Shown here: positions 1 through 7,914 of the stretch, one piece after another
Layout: each line of letters begins with the position of its first letter
How positions within the stretch are numbered: the first letter of the stretch is position 1
DNA from: a virus
Virus record (IMG/VR): IMGVR_UViG_3300009183_000015
Span: 1 to 40,201 of that record
Length of the DNA: 40,201 bases
Strand: one strand, 5' to 3'
Position numbers and translations under genes: made by a program
Notes under the pieces: generated by a model
The model's database searches: none
Told to the model about the DNA's origin: nothing
What the model saw: only the letters and a program-made list of their open reading frames with translations

Positions 1-106
1 ATCGGGTGCAGCAAGCTATGACGCTTTTGGTGGAGGCGTGCCTGTTGCAGCCAACTACATCGAAGACGTATTCAGCACTTGGCTGTACACCGGTAACGGC
101 ACAACG
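1..106. repeat. Terminal copy of a 106-bp exact repeat (left end)
   Basis: These 106 bases are identical to the last 106 bases (40096-40201). The repeat lies inside one continuous tail-fibre reading frame. The simplest reading is that the molecule was assembled as a circle and cut arbitrarily, leaving an assembly overlap. A genuine direct terminal repeat in the middle of a fibre gene is less likely. Confidence 0.95.
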
Positions 107-1972
107 CAGACCATCACCAACGGGATTGATTTGGCAGGTAAGGGTGGGCTGGTTTGGACGAAGTACAGAAATGTCGCCTTCAACCACTGTCTTATAGATA
201 CAGCTAGAGGTGCTTCCGTTTATTTGAGGTCAAACTCAACCGGAGCAAACGTCAGTGACTCCACACAACTTTCTTCTTTTAATAGCAGCGGATACACCCT
301 TGGAGACAATTCGTCTAGCAAGCTAACAAACGAAAGCGGTGGAACCTACGCCTCATGGACCTTCAGAAAGCAGCCGAAGTTCTTTGATGTGGTGACGTGG
401 ACGGGGGATGGTGTTAATGGTCGGCAGATTGCACACAATCTTGGCTCCACACCCGGTTGCATTATTGTAAAAAGCACCACGTATGGAACATCTACGTATA
501 ACTGGGCGGTTTGGCACAGGTCGCTAACCGCAGGGACTGGTTTGGCGTTAAACCTTACCTCAGCCGCAGGTACGGGGTCTACACTTGGCTCGCAAATTTC
601 AAACGTCACATCAACAACCTTTACGGTAAGTTCTGCATCGGTTGTCAATAACGACACTAGCTCGTTTGTCGCCTACCTCTTCGCCCACAACGCAGGAGGA
701 TTTGGCCTGACGGGTACGGACAATGTGATTTCGTGTGGGTCGTTTACTACTGATGGATCAGGCAATTTCTCTGTCAACCTTGGATATGAGCCTCAGTGGG
801 TGCTTTATAAAAGCTCCGGGGTATCTTCTTGGCGCATTATGGACAATATGCGCGGAATGCCTGTAAATGCGGCAGGTAACTCACTTTACCCCAACACGGC
901 TGATGAAGAGTCTTCGGAACTTGGTGTATCCCCCGCAGCAACAGGATTTTCTAATACCTCTGGTGCTTTTCCATCCTCAACCGCCTACATCTACATCGCC
1001 ATACGCCGTGGCCCGATGAAAGTGCCGACAACGGGGACGAGTGTGTTTGCGCCTGTGGCTCAGAACAGTGCTGGAACAGTAACAACGGGGTTTCCTGTTG
1101 ACTTGATGCTTGGCGCGTCAAGAAACATTGCCCACAACACATACTCTTTGGATCGCTTGCGCGAAAGCTCAACCACACGTTTTGCCCAACTAAGAACAGA
1201 CACAACGTCAGCAGAATCAAGCGGCACTGGTGTTGGCATCGGGTTGGACAACAACACGGGATATGTTGACAACTGGTTTGTTCCTTCTGGCTCTGGTGCT
1301 GCAAGTGGAAGTGCCACGGCTTATTGGAACTTCAGACGCGCCCCCGGCTTCTTTGATGAGGTTTGCTATACGGGGAATGGCAGTTCTCCGCAGAATATTA
1401 CGCACAACCTACAAAGTTCACCGGGTTTCATAATTGCAAAAACAAGAAGTGGAGCTGCAAATTGGTGTGTTTGGCACACAAATAATGGAGTTGCCAATCA
1501 AGCCATTAGCTGCTTGTCATTAAATTCAACTGGCGCATCCATTCAAGGCGCAGCTGAACCACAGTTTACAAGCACAACATTTGATGCCTATGCCGTTCTT
1601 GATGTCACATCAAATGCGACAGCCAATCAATCTGGCATTAACTATGTTGCCTACCTTTTTGGCAATTGCCCCGGTGTGTCAAAGTGCGGGACTTACACGG
1701 GTACTGGCGCTACACAAACTATCGACTGTGGTTTTACTGGTGGCGCAAGGTTCGTCCTTATAAAGCGCACAAACAGCACTGGTTCGTGGTTTGTCTGGGA
1801 TAGTTCAAGAGGCATGGTTGCTGGTACAGACCCACGTTTGGCGCTGAACTCAACTGCCGCCGAAGCCAACAATAACTGGGTGTACACCACCACTGGCGGC
1901 TTCCAAATTGTTACCACTGATGCATCGGTTAACGCCAACGGTGGCAATTACATCTACCTCGCAATCGCATAA
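2..1972 (+). CDS. Tail fibre protein with repeated beta domains (5' end lies at the right edge of the window)
   Basis: The reading frame is open from base 2. Its start codon is ATG 40079 at the other end, so the full gene is 1989 nt and 662 residues. The protein is Gly/Ser/Thr/Asn-rich with low charge, as expected for a beta-rich fibre. Two clear internal repeats share the pattern W-x-F-R-(K/R)-x-P-x-FFD, a (W/Y)TG(D/N)G turn, I-x-HNL-x-S-x-PG-x-II-(V/A)-K and later W-x-VWH. They begin near bases 357 and 1327. A third, diverged copy (YTGTGATQT, IDCGF, FVLIKR) starts near 1690 and ends the protein with IYLAIA. The gene follows the collagen-like fibre and precedes the tail chaperone, so a host-range or receptor-binding role is inferred from domain style and position. 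No enzymatic motif was seen. Confidence 0.8.
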   Translation, partial: SGAASYDAFGGGVPVAANYIEDVFSTWLYTGNGTTQTITNGIDLAGKGGLVWTKYRNVAFNHCLIDTARGASVYLRSNSTGANVSDSTQLSSFNSSGYTLGDNSSSKLTNESGGTYASWTFRKQPKFFDVVTWTGDGVNGRQIAHNLGSTPGCIIVKSTTYGTSTYNWAVWHRSLTAGTGLALNLTSAAGTGSTLGSQISNVTSTTFTVSSASVVNNDTSSFVAYLFAHNAGGFGLTGTDNVISCGSFTTDGSGNFSVNLGYEPQWVLYKSSGVSSWRIMDNMRGMPVNAAGNSLYPNTADEESSELGVSPAATGFSNTSGAFPSSTAYIYIAIRRGPMKVPTTGTSVFAPVAQNSAGTVTTGFPVDLMLGASRNIAHNTYSLDRLRESSTTRFAQLRTDTTSAESSGTGVGIGLDNNTGYVDNWFVPSGSGAASGSATAYWNFRRAPGFFDEVCYTGNGSSPQNITHNLQSSPGFIIAKTRSGAANWCVWHTNNGVANQAISCLSLNSTGASIQGAAEPQFTSTTFDAYAVLDVTSNATANQSGINYVAYLFGNCPGVSKCGTYTGTGATQTIDCGFTGGARFVLIKRTNSTGSWFVWDSSRGMVAGTDPRLALNSTAAEANNNWVYTTTGGFQIVTTDASVNANGGNYIYLAIA

Positions 1973-1981
1973 GGAATCAAA

Positions 1982-2467
1982 ATGCAAATTCGACACAGAG
2001 AAACAGGCGCAGTAATGTACGAGAGCGAATTCCGTGCATACCAGCAAGCCAACGGTGGCCCTACATGGGATCAGACAACAGAGGAAATCCTCGACAGCTT
2101 AGGCGCTGATGTGGTCTTTGAAGGCCCACAAGCTACAGGCGGTACGGTCTATCAGTTCTCCATGCCTGACGGTGTGGAGCAGGTCGATGGCAAGTGGTAT
2201 ACCAAGTACATCCTTGGCCCTGTCTTTACTGACACAGAAGAAGCCACTGCTGCTGAACAGGAAGCTGCTTACAAGGCCGCTAAAGACGCTGAACAGGCTA
2301 AGTCTGTGCGTCAAAGCCGTAACGACAAGCTCAAGGAGTGCGACTGGACTCAGATTGCTGATAGCACTGCTGACAAAACTGCTTGGGCTGTATACCGTCA
2401 AGCCTTGCGTGACATTACTACACAGACAGGTTTTCCTTGGACTGTAGAATGGCCCGTGGCTCCGTAA
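1982..2467 (+). CDS. Tail fibre assembly chaperone-like protein
   Basis: This 161-residue protein ends with a segment typical of the phage tail assembly chaperone family (Phage_tail_APC/TAC type): RNxKLxxCDWTQ, then DKTAWAxYRQALRD, then GFPWxVEWP at the C-terminus. The middle is Ala/Glu-rich and probably helical (around residues 88-110). A Shine-Dalgarno AAGGAA precedes the ATG by about 7 nt. Genes of this type usually sit directly after a tail fibre gene, as here, and help fold or attach the fibre tip. The family assignment is from recognised motifs; the partner (the fibre encoded upstream) is inferred from adjacency. Confidence 0.8.
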   Translation: MQIRHRETGAVMYESEFRAYQQANGGPTWDQTTEEILDSLGADVVFEGPQATGGTVYQFSMPDGVEQVDGKWYTKYILGPVFTDTEEATAAEQEAAYKAAKDAEQAKSVRQSRNDKLKECDWTQIADSTADKTAWAVYRQALRDITTQTGFPWTVEWPVAP

Positions 2468-2469
2468 TG

Positions 2470-2488
2470 TGGCATAATTCAAAGCATG
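2470..2488 (+). promoter_or_regulatory. Extended -10 promoter element abutting the HNH gene start
   Basis: TGG-CATAAT (2470-2478) matches an extended -10 (TGn plus 5 of 6 of TATAAT). Only seven bases (2479-2485) separate it from the ATG at 2486, so transcription would start at or within a base or two of the start codon. No Shine-Dalgarno is visible before that ATG. No good -35 box is present at 17 bp. Confidence 0.5.
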
Positions 2489-2974
2489 AATATAGATGCT
2501 TTGAAATCACTGTTGCGATACGATCCTGAAACGGGTCTGATCTATTGGATTGCCAAAGGTAAAGGCAAGATAAAAAAGAAAGCTGCTGGCACTTTGTTGC
2601 ATAGCGGTTATCTTGGAATCTGCATAGGCCCAAAACGATGGCAAGCACATAGGCTTGCTTGGGCATTGCATCATGGCGCTTGGCCTAAAGATCAAATTGA
2701 CCACATTAATGGCATCAAAACTGATAACAGGGCTTGCAACTTGCGTGAGGCAACAAACTCGCAAAACGGCAAAAATCTTAAGTTGTCAAAAGCCAACAAA
2801 ACAGGAATTGCTGGAGTTTCTTGGAGCAACCATCATCAAAAATATCGCGCACACATTAAAGTAGATCACAAGTCGAAATATCTTGGCGCGTTTAAGACAA
2901 TTGAAGAAGCGGCAAAAGCAAGACATGATGCTGAAGATCAATACTTTGGCGAATGGAAAAGGAACAAAACATGA
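2486..2974 (+). CDS. HNH homing endonuclease with C-terminal AP2-type DNA-binding domain (copy 1)
   Basis: A 162-residue free-standing endonuclease. Residues 10-24 are the usual N-terminal strand (YDPETGLIYW). The HNH core includes H55 (AHRLAW), D72-H73 in IDHINGIKTDN, then N81, N85 and N91 in NLREATNSQN. Residues 107-154 form an AP2-like domain (GIAGVSW, YRAHIKV, KYLGAFKTIEEAAKARHDAE). Such enzymes nick or cut DNA to spread their own gene. It sits between the tail chaperone and the glycosyltransferase. Its last codons overlap the next ATG (ATGA, 2971-2974) and contain that gene's ribosome site (AAAAGGA), so the insertion keeps the downstream gene expressed. It appears to carry its own promoter. 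Confidence 0.93.
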   Translation: MNIDALKSLLRYDPETGLIYWIAKGKGKIKKKAAGTLLHSGYLGICIGPKRWQAHRLAWALHHGAWPKDQIDHINGIKTDNRACNLREATNSQNGKNLKLSKANKTGIAGVSWSNHHQKYRAHIKVDHKSKYLGAFKTIEEAAKARHDAEDQYFGEWKRNKT

Positions 2975-4035
2975 CATTAAAAATCTGTGTGTACGCTATC
3001 AGCAAAAATGAAGAAGCATTTGTTCAGCGGTTTTGCGACTCGGCAAAAGATGCTGACCTGATTCTTATTGCCGATACAGGCTCTACTGATGACACGGTTA
3101 AGCTGGCGCTTGAATGCGGCGCAAGGGTTTACGACATCTGCGTCAAACCTTGGCGCTTTGACAAAGCTAGAGATACCGCTTTGGCACTTATCCCCGGCGA
3201 CTTTGATGTTTGCGTTTCTCTTGATCTTGATGAGGTTTTAGAACCGGGGTGGCGCGAGGAAATTGAACGTGTGTGGACAGAGCAGACCACACGCTTGCGC
3301 TACAAATTTGATTGGGGTAGTGGCATCAGTTTCTACTACGAAAAAATTCACCATCGTCATGGTTATTGGTGGAAACACGCAGTCCATGAATGGCCTAAAG
3401 CAGACGGGCGCATCAACGAGATATACGCACACACTGACAAGCTGTTGGTTACGCATCTGCCGGACAACACAAAGTCTCGTGGTCAATACATGCCATTGCT
3501 TGAGTTAGCAGTTAAGGAAGATCCATACTGCCCTCGCAATGCTTTCTATCATGCTCGTGAACTAACCTTCTACGACCGATGGGAAGAGGCCATAGAGGCG
3601 TTAAATCGCTACTTGGCTATGCCTGGGGCTACTTGGGAAAATGAACGCTGTTATGCCATGAGATTGCTTGGCAAAGCACATGAAGAGACAGGCAATGGAT
3701 GGACAGCGCAGAAGTGGTACAGATTAGCTTGTGCTGAAGCTCCAAACACCCGTGAGCCTTGGGTTGACTTAGCTATGTTCTGTTACCGCAGAAGCCTGTG
3801 GACAGAGTGCTATTCAGCAGCAAAGCAAGCCTTACAGATTGTTGACAAACAGGCTGTATATACGATGGACCCATCTGTGTGGACTGAAAAGCCTTTTGAC
3901 CTAGCTTCCCTTGGTGCTTGGAACCTTGGCCTGAAGGCAGAAGCAGTTGATTTATGCAGAAAAGCTTTAGAATTCAACCCAACTGATAGCAGATTAATCA
4001 GGAATCTAGAGCAAATGACAACCACGGTGACATAA
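2971..4035 (+). CDS. Family 2 (GT-A type) glycosyltransferase with C-terminal TPR-like repeats
   Basis: A 354-residue protein. The N-terminal GT-A nucleotide-sugar fold shows KICVYAISKNEE (residues 4-15), the ADTGSTDDT turn (34-42) and a DxD-type metal motif in SLDLDE (83-88). Residues about 180-345 are helical with TPR-like spacing (AFYHARELTFYDRWEEAIEAL, RLLGKAHEETGN, WVDLAMFCYRR, GLKAEAVDLCRKALEFNP). ATG 2971 is chosen because AAAAGGA lies about 8 nt upstream and the ATGA overlap couples it to the HNH gene. Phage enzymes of this architecture may glycosylate virion proteins or modify the host surface; the acceptor cannot be read here. Its place among tail genes favours a virion or receptor-related substrate (inference). 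Confidence 0.88.
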   Translation: MTLKICVYAISKNEEAFVQRFCDSAKDADLILIADTGSTDDTVKLALECGARVYDICVKPWRFDKARDTALALIPGDFDVCVSLDLDEVLEPGWREEIERVWTEQTTRLRYKFDWGSGISFYYEKIHHRHGYWWKHAVHEWPKADGRINEIYAHTDKLLVTHLPDNTKSRGQYMPLLELAVKEDPYCPRNAFYHARELTFYDRWEEAIEALNRYLAMPGATWENERCYAMRLLGKAHEETGNGWTAQKWYRLACAEAPNTREPWVDLAMFCYRRSLWTECYSAAKQALQIVDKQAVYTMDPSVWTEKPFDLASLGAWNLGLKAEAVDLCRKALEFNPTDSRLIRNLEQMTTTVT

Positions 4036-4036
4036 C

Positions 4037-5650
4037 ATGGCCGACTATACACGTCTGAGAACACCATTTACCAATATGTCATTTACTCCGGACGTTCCGA
4101 GTAATGCTCTTGGTCCAAATGAATACAACAACGGGCGTAATATTGAATCCGATGTTCGTGGCGTTAAAAAGATCTTTGGTGAAGAAGAAATCCTGAGCGT
4201 CATTCCTAACGAGCCTATCTTCATGGAAGGCGGGTATCGTTCGGAAACTCAGTGGGTCTACATTGTTGCCACTAGAAACTCTTCTAGTGAAGGCAAGTGG
4301 TACATGCTTACCTCTAGTGGTATTAGCAACATTACCCCTGGTGTTGGTGCAAATCCAAGTGTTTTCCTTGCTGGATACACTGCTGACCTGAATATCACCA
4401 TGTCTGTTGTTGGTGGCGTGTTCTTTATCAATGACACGCTGAACAACCCCATGTATTTCCAATCCACAGCCAATGAGATCACCATTGAGTCTGATGCCAA
4501 TTGGAACTATGAGCCTGGGGTTACTAAAACCACTGCTGGGTTTGTCAGAAGCTATTCCTCTCCTAACCTTGGCAACATCTTAGTTGCTGGCAATATCACC
4601 AAGATCATTGGTGGGGTTGAGTACAACTACCCTACTACGGTACGGTGGTCACAACCTTTTGCTCAAAATGGTTCACCGGGAACATGGGAGCCAACACTGT
4701 CTAACGTGGCTAACGAGCAAGAAGTTCCTGTTCGTGGCCCATTGATTGATGGCTTTGTTTTTGGTGGAAACTTCTATGTATGCTCATATTGGGATACTGT
4801 TGTTTTTTCGCCAATTAACTACCAGAACTCCACAGCACCAGTATTTGGTATTCGACTGTATAACCAAGGTCGTGGGTTAATCAACAACAACTGCTGGTCA
4901 AACGCAGATACCAACGTCTATGGTGTTGATTCACGAGATATCTGGGTGTTTGATGGTGCAAGCTTTCAACCATTGGGCAACCAAAAGGTCAAAAACTATT
5001 TCTACAGTAACCTGAGTACGCTGTATTCCGAGCGTTTATTCATGGTTAACAACACCCAGAAGAACCAGATTGAGATTTACTATCCCGATCTGACCTCTAC
5101 TGGTTACTGCAACAAGATGCTGTCATACCGCTATGACTTGCAGATCTGGAATGCTCCTAAAGACATTGCTAACGCTTGTATGGGTGCTGAGGGCCCTCGG
5201 TTCATCTCTGGTTCATTCAAGAAGGCTTCACGCCTGGTTACCTATGCCCGTGGTGGTGTAGCCAACCAGAAGTTGATTCAGACCAACATTGGTAACTCGT
5301 TTGTCAACTCAGCACCGATTCCTGCAACATTTGAGCGCAACAACATTGTTTTGCAATCAGACAAGGGACCGATTCCTTACAGTTCCAAGATCTACACACA
5401 CAGGCTGCTTCCTGAGATCTCTGGTTCTGGTGCTATCAACATTGCTGTTGGTGGAGCTAACTCCACTGCTCAAACGCCTACATACGGTCAAACAGGCATC
5501 ACTGAGATTGACACAAACAGCCCTTGGGTAACCACTCAGCAAAATGCTGTGCGTACAGTGTCTGTCAAAGTTGAGTCCAATGATGCAACCAATACATGGA
5601 ACTTGACTGCTTTGAATTGGCAAGCAACCATTGTTGAGGACGCTTTCTAA
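4037..5650 (+). CDS. Tail hub / packaged-DNA stabilisation-like protein (P22 gp10-like)
   Basis: A 537-residue protein that looks like the beta-rich hub proteins at the base of short tails. It has an N-terminal segment ending in GVKKIFGEEEIL, repeated beta hairpins with (Y/F)IVATRN- and FINDT-like strands, a VRWSQPF...WEPT motif, DSRDIWVFDGASFQPLG, and then NQIEIYYPD...CNKMLSYRYDLQIWNAP, a pattern common to gp10-type tail proteins. The 1-nt gap from the glycosyltransferase and the TAATG overlap with the next gene (5648-5652) place it in one transcription unit. The assignment to a gp10-like role rests on motif pattern and position, not on a search. It could also be described as a tail tubular protein. 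Confidence 0.65.
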   Translation: MADYTRLRTPFTNMSFTPDVPSNALGPNEYNNGRNIESDVRGVKKIFGEEEILSVIPNEPIFMEGGYRSETQWVYIVATRNSSSEGKWYMLTSSGISNITPGVGANPSVFLAGYTADLNITMSVVGGVFFINDTLNNPMYFQSTANEITIESDANWNYEPGVTKTTAGFVRSYSSPNLGNILVAGNITKIIGGVEYNYPTTVRWSQPFAQNGSPGTWEPTLSNVANEQEVPVRGPLIDGFVFGGNFYVCSYWDTVVFSPINYQNSTAPVFGIRLYNQGRGLINNNCWSNADTNVYGVDSRDIWVFDGASFQPLGNQKVKNYFYSNLSTLYSERLFMVNNTQKNQIEIYYPDLTSTGYCNKMLSYRYDLQIWNAPKDIANACMGAEGPRFISGSFKKASRLVTYARGGVANQKLIQTNIGNSFVNSAPIPATFERNNIVLQSDKGPIPYSSKIYTHRLLPEISGSGAINIAVGGANSTAQTPTYGQTGITEIDTNSPWVTTQQNAVRTVSVKVESNDATNTWNLTALNWQATIVEDAF

Positions 5651-7332
5651 TGCCATTCTTACTAGACAGTGATTCCTTGCCATCTGAGATGGCTGAGTCC
5701 ATCAATTATCTGCTTGCAAACTTTGGAGCAAACCTTTCTGCTGACCCAAACAGTGGAGAGATCAGTGGTCCCTCAGGGATCATCATTGCTTACTTGTACA
5801 GGTACTTGTCAGTTAAGTATGCCGACAGTGCTGATGGCTCTGTTAACTTCAGCAACAGTCCAACAAACCGTCAATATTATGGTTTGAGGAACACTAACGA
5901 CACCACTGAATCAACAAACCCTGCTGATTACATCTGGAATAAAGTTGCTGGCGCTGGCTTTGGCACAACCAAGTTTCTGTTCTACCAAACAAATGGTGGT
6001 CGTCAGATTAACTTTGTTGTAGATACTGCTGCTCCTGATTCAACCTACTTGCAAGAGTCTGGTCCTGCAATTGATTTGGATGTTGTTACAACAACCACTG
6101 CGTACAACACTGCTGCTCCATCGATCTACATCTGGACATCGACATCGACTCCACCTGCTAGACCAACAACAACGTCAACGTACACATGGTCAACTGGCTC
6201 TTACATGGCTCCGGCTGGTTGGACAACAGCACCGATAACAAACACCACCCCTGGTAGCTATCTGTGGGCAATCACCATTCCTTTGGTGGTCAATGCCAAC
6301 ACTGTGACATCTACGCTTGATTGGGCAAACACTCTTTACCCACTTTATGCGTTTTCGTACAACGGTGCTACTGGAGCCACTGGATCTACTGGCATTAGTG
6401 CCATAACGGCTTATCTGGTGCAAAGCCAAGCTGGTGTAGCTCCAAGTACTCCCGGCAATACTATTGGCCCTGTAGCACCTGCTGGATGGTCTTTAACGGC
6501 TCCTACAGTGTCTGTTGGTCAAGTGCTGTGGTACAGCTTTGGACGGTACAACTCTAGCTCTGGGACCATTGATGGTGTTCCTGCTGGTCAAACATCTTGG
6601 GGTACGCCTACTGCTGCAAGCATCTTCCAAGACATCAGGTCTGATAACTGGAACGGCTCTAACCCTCCTACGTTTGGCATTCCTGGAACATACGGAACAA
6701 CTGGTTACTACATCCAAAGGACAACTGGCAACGTGTTCTTTAACAACGGCATCTTCCGTGGTGACATCAACACCAACGGAGATGCGGTATTTAATGGTGA
6801 CAATCCCACAACAATTCCTGTAACTGTTGCAGGAACCACTTACAACGTGGACTACACCTCTGCTGCAAATGCGTCAACCAATGCTCCCGGTCAAGCCAGA
6901 ACAGGTCATTTTGGTTATGCAACATCTTCTTCTAGCGGTATCAATGCTGGTGTTATCGGTATAGCAAATACGCTATCAAGAAGCTACGGTGTTGTTGGTC
7001 AAAGTGCTGGCAGCAGTGGTTCTGGTGGATTCTTTGCCAACTCTACTGCTGGTGGACTTGGAGCAGAAGTAACCAACACTGGTGGTGGAACTGCTTTGTC
7101 TGTTGCTGGTCCAATGACGACCAATAACAGCACACTGGTAACAAACTTATATGCTGGTTTAGCAAGAACACTGGTTGGCACAACAAGCAACCAATTAAGG
7201 TTTGTCAGCGGAACCTCTACTGGTTCATCTGTCGCAACATTTTCTGGAGTCAAACCTGGAGGCATGTCTACTAACGTGTGGATGACTATTCAGATTGACT
7301 CAACAACACTTTACGTACCAGTTTGGACATAA
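5650..7332 (+). CDS. Tail-tip / fibre protein resembling the C-terminal part of lambda J-type proteins
   Basis: A 560-residue Thr/Ser/Asn-rich protein. The N-terminal 60 residues contain SLPSEMAESINYLL and may anchor it to the tail. Residues about 60-135 (YLSVKYADSADG, NRQYYGLRNTND, TTKFLFYQTNGGRQINFVVDT) and the repeated Pro/Thr segments with PAGWT, plus a short GATGATGST collagen-like stretch, are typical of tail-tip attachment proteins. The centre (DIRSDNWNGS, GYYIQRTTGNVFFNNGIFRGDI) matches the region common to J-like tips. The C-terminal 200 residues are Gly/Ser-rich with no recognised enzyme. The start overlaps the previous stop (TAATG). A role in host recognition is inferred. Confidence 0.65.
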   Translation: MPFLLDSDSLPSEMAESINYLLANFGANLSADPNSGEISGPSGIIIAYLYRYLSVKYADSADGSVNFSNSPTNRQYYGLRNTNDTTESTNPADYIWNKVAGAGFGTTKFLFYQTNGGRQINFVVDTAAPDSTYLQESGPAIDLDVVTTTTAYNTAAPSIYIWTSTSTPPARPTTTSTYTWSTGSYMAPAGWTTAPITNTTPGSYLWAITIPLVVNANTVTSTLDWANTLYPLYAFSYNGATGATGSTGISAITAYLVQSQAGVAPSTPGNTIGPVAPAGWSLTAPTVSVGQVLWYSFGRYNSSSGTIDGVPAGQTSWGTPTAASIFQDIRSDNWNGSNPPTFGIPGTYGTTGYYIQRTTGNVFFNNGIFRGDINTNGDAVFNGDNPTTIPVTVAGTTYNVDYTSAANASTNAPGQARTGHFGYATSSSSGINAGVIGIANTLSRSYGVVGQSAGSSGSGGFFANSTAGGLGAEVTNTGGGTALSVAGPMTTNNSTLVTNLYAGLARTLVGTTSNQLRFVSGTSTGSSVATFSGVKPGGMSTNVWMTIQIDSTTLYVPVWT

Positions 7333-7334
7333 TC

Positions 7335-7601
7335 ATGCGAACAGTTGTCATCCCTGAATCAACAGTTACTGAAGACATCAACTTGATTGAAGAAACTCCT
7401 GGCATTCACGTCAGGTTTCTTGTTGGTCAAAAAGAGTCAAGCGGTAATTGGGTTGTCCCACAGCAGTTTGAAACATTCATTGTTTCTGGTGAGCAATACG
7501 CAGAATTAAATGGCCCTCCATTACCTTGGTGTCCTGACAAACCTGTTGGGACATATAGGAATGAAGATTTATGGCATTACGTTGATATGGCGAGAGGTTA
7601 A
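7335..7601 (+). CDS. Small virion-module protein of unknown function
   Basis: An 88-residue protein that I do not recognise. ATG 7335 is chosen over an in-frame TTG at 7323 because the latter overlaps the upstream fibre gene and has no better ribosome site. The protein is a mix of short beta-like segments (TVVIPESTV, HVRFLVGQKESSGNW, ETFIVSGEQYAELN) and has two Trp-containing turns near the end (PLPWCPDKP, EDLWHYVDM). There is no membrane segment or signal. Position between the tail-tip protein and putative ejection proteins suggests a structural or assembly role. Confidence 0.75.
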   Translation: MRTVVIPESTVTEDINLIEETPGIHVRFLVGQKESSGNWVVPQQFETFIVSGEQYAELNGPPLPWCPDKPVGTYRNEDLWHYVDMARG

Positions 7602-7603
7602 TC

Positions 7604-7912
7604 ATGGGAAGTTTTGCACCACAAATTCAGTTTCCACAGTCACCACAAACAGGCAAGGGAACCGGGATTAGTCCTGTTCCTCAGCAATCTGGTCAACAAA
7701 ATGAGATGAATGACATTTTTGCCGGATTAAAAGGTTTGGCAGGGGGTAAGGTCACCATGCCTAGTCAGGGTGGTCAGCCTGAGATGGGTATGCCGAATGC
7801 TTACGAAAATACGGTACAGCCTTATAATCCACAGCAACCCAAGCCCAGCACAGGTAAGGGAAGTCCTGCAAACAATCAGTTTGCTCAAAACGCAACTGGT
7901 AAAGGAGTTTAA
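7604..7912 (+). CDS. Gln/Gly/Pro-rich small protein, unknown
   Basis: A 102-residue low-complexity protein rich in Gln, Pro and Gly. TGKG or similar turns recur (TGKGTG, STGKGS, TGKGV at the C-terminus). The only likely helix is NEMNDIFAGLKGLAGG near residues 33-48. It is flanked on both sides by the same TTAATCATG junction, with a ribosome site (GAGAGG) inside the end of the upstream gene. It heads the block of Ala/Gly/Gln-rich genes that look like internal virion proteins, so a minor virion role is inferred. Confidence 0.7.
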   Translation: MGSFAPQIQFPQSPQTGKGTGISPVPQQSGQQNEMNDIFAGLKGLAGGKVTMPSQGGQPEMGMPNAYENTVQPYNPQQPKPSTGKGSPANNQFAQNATGKGV

Positions 7913-7914
7913 TC

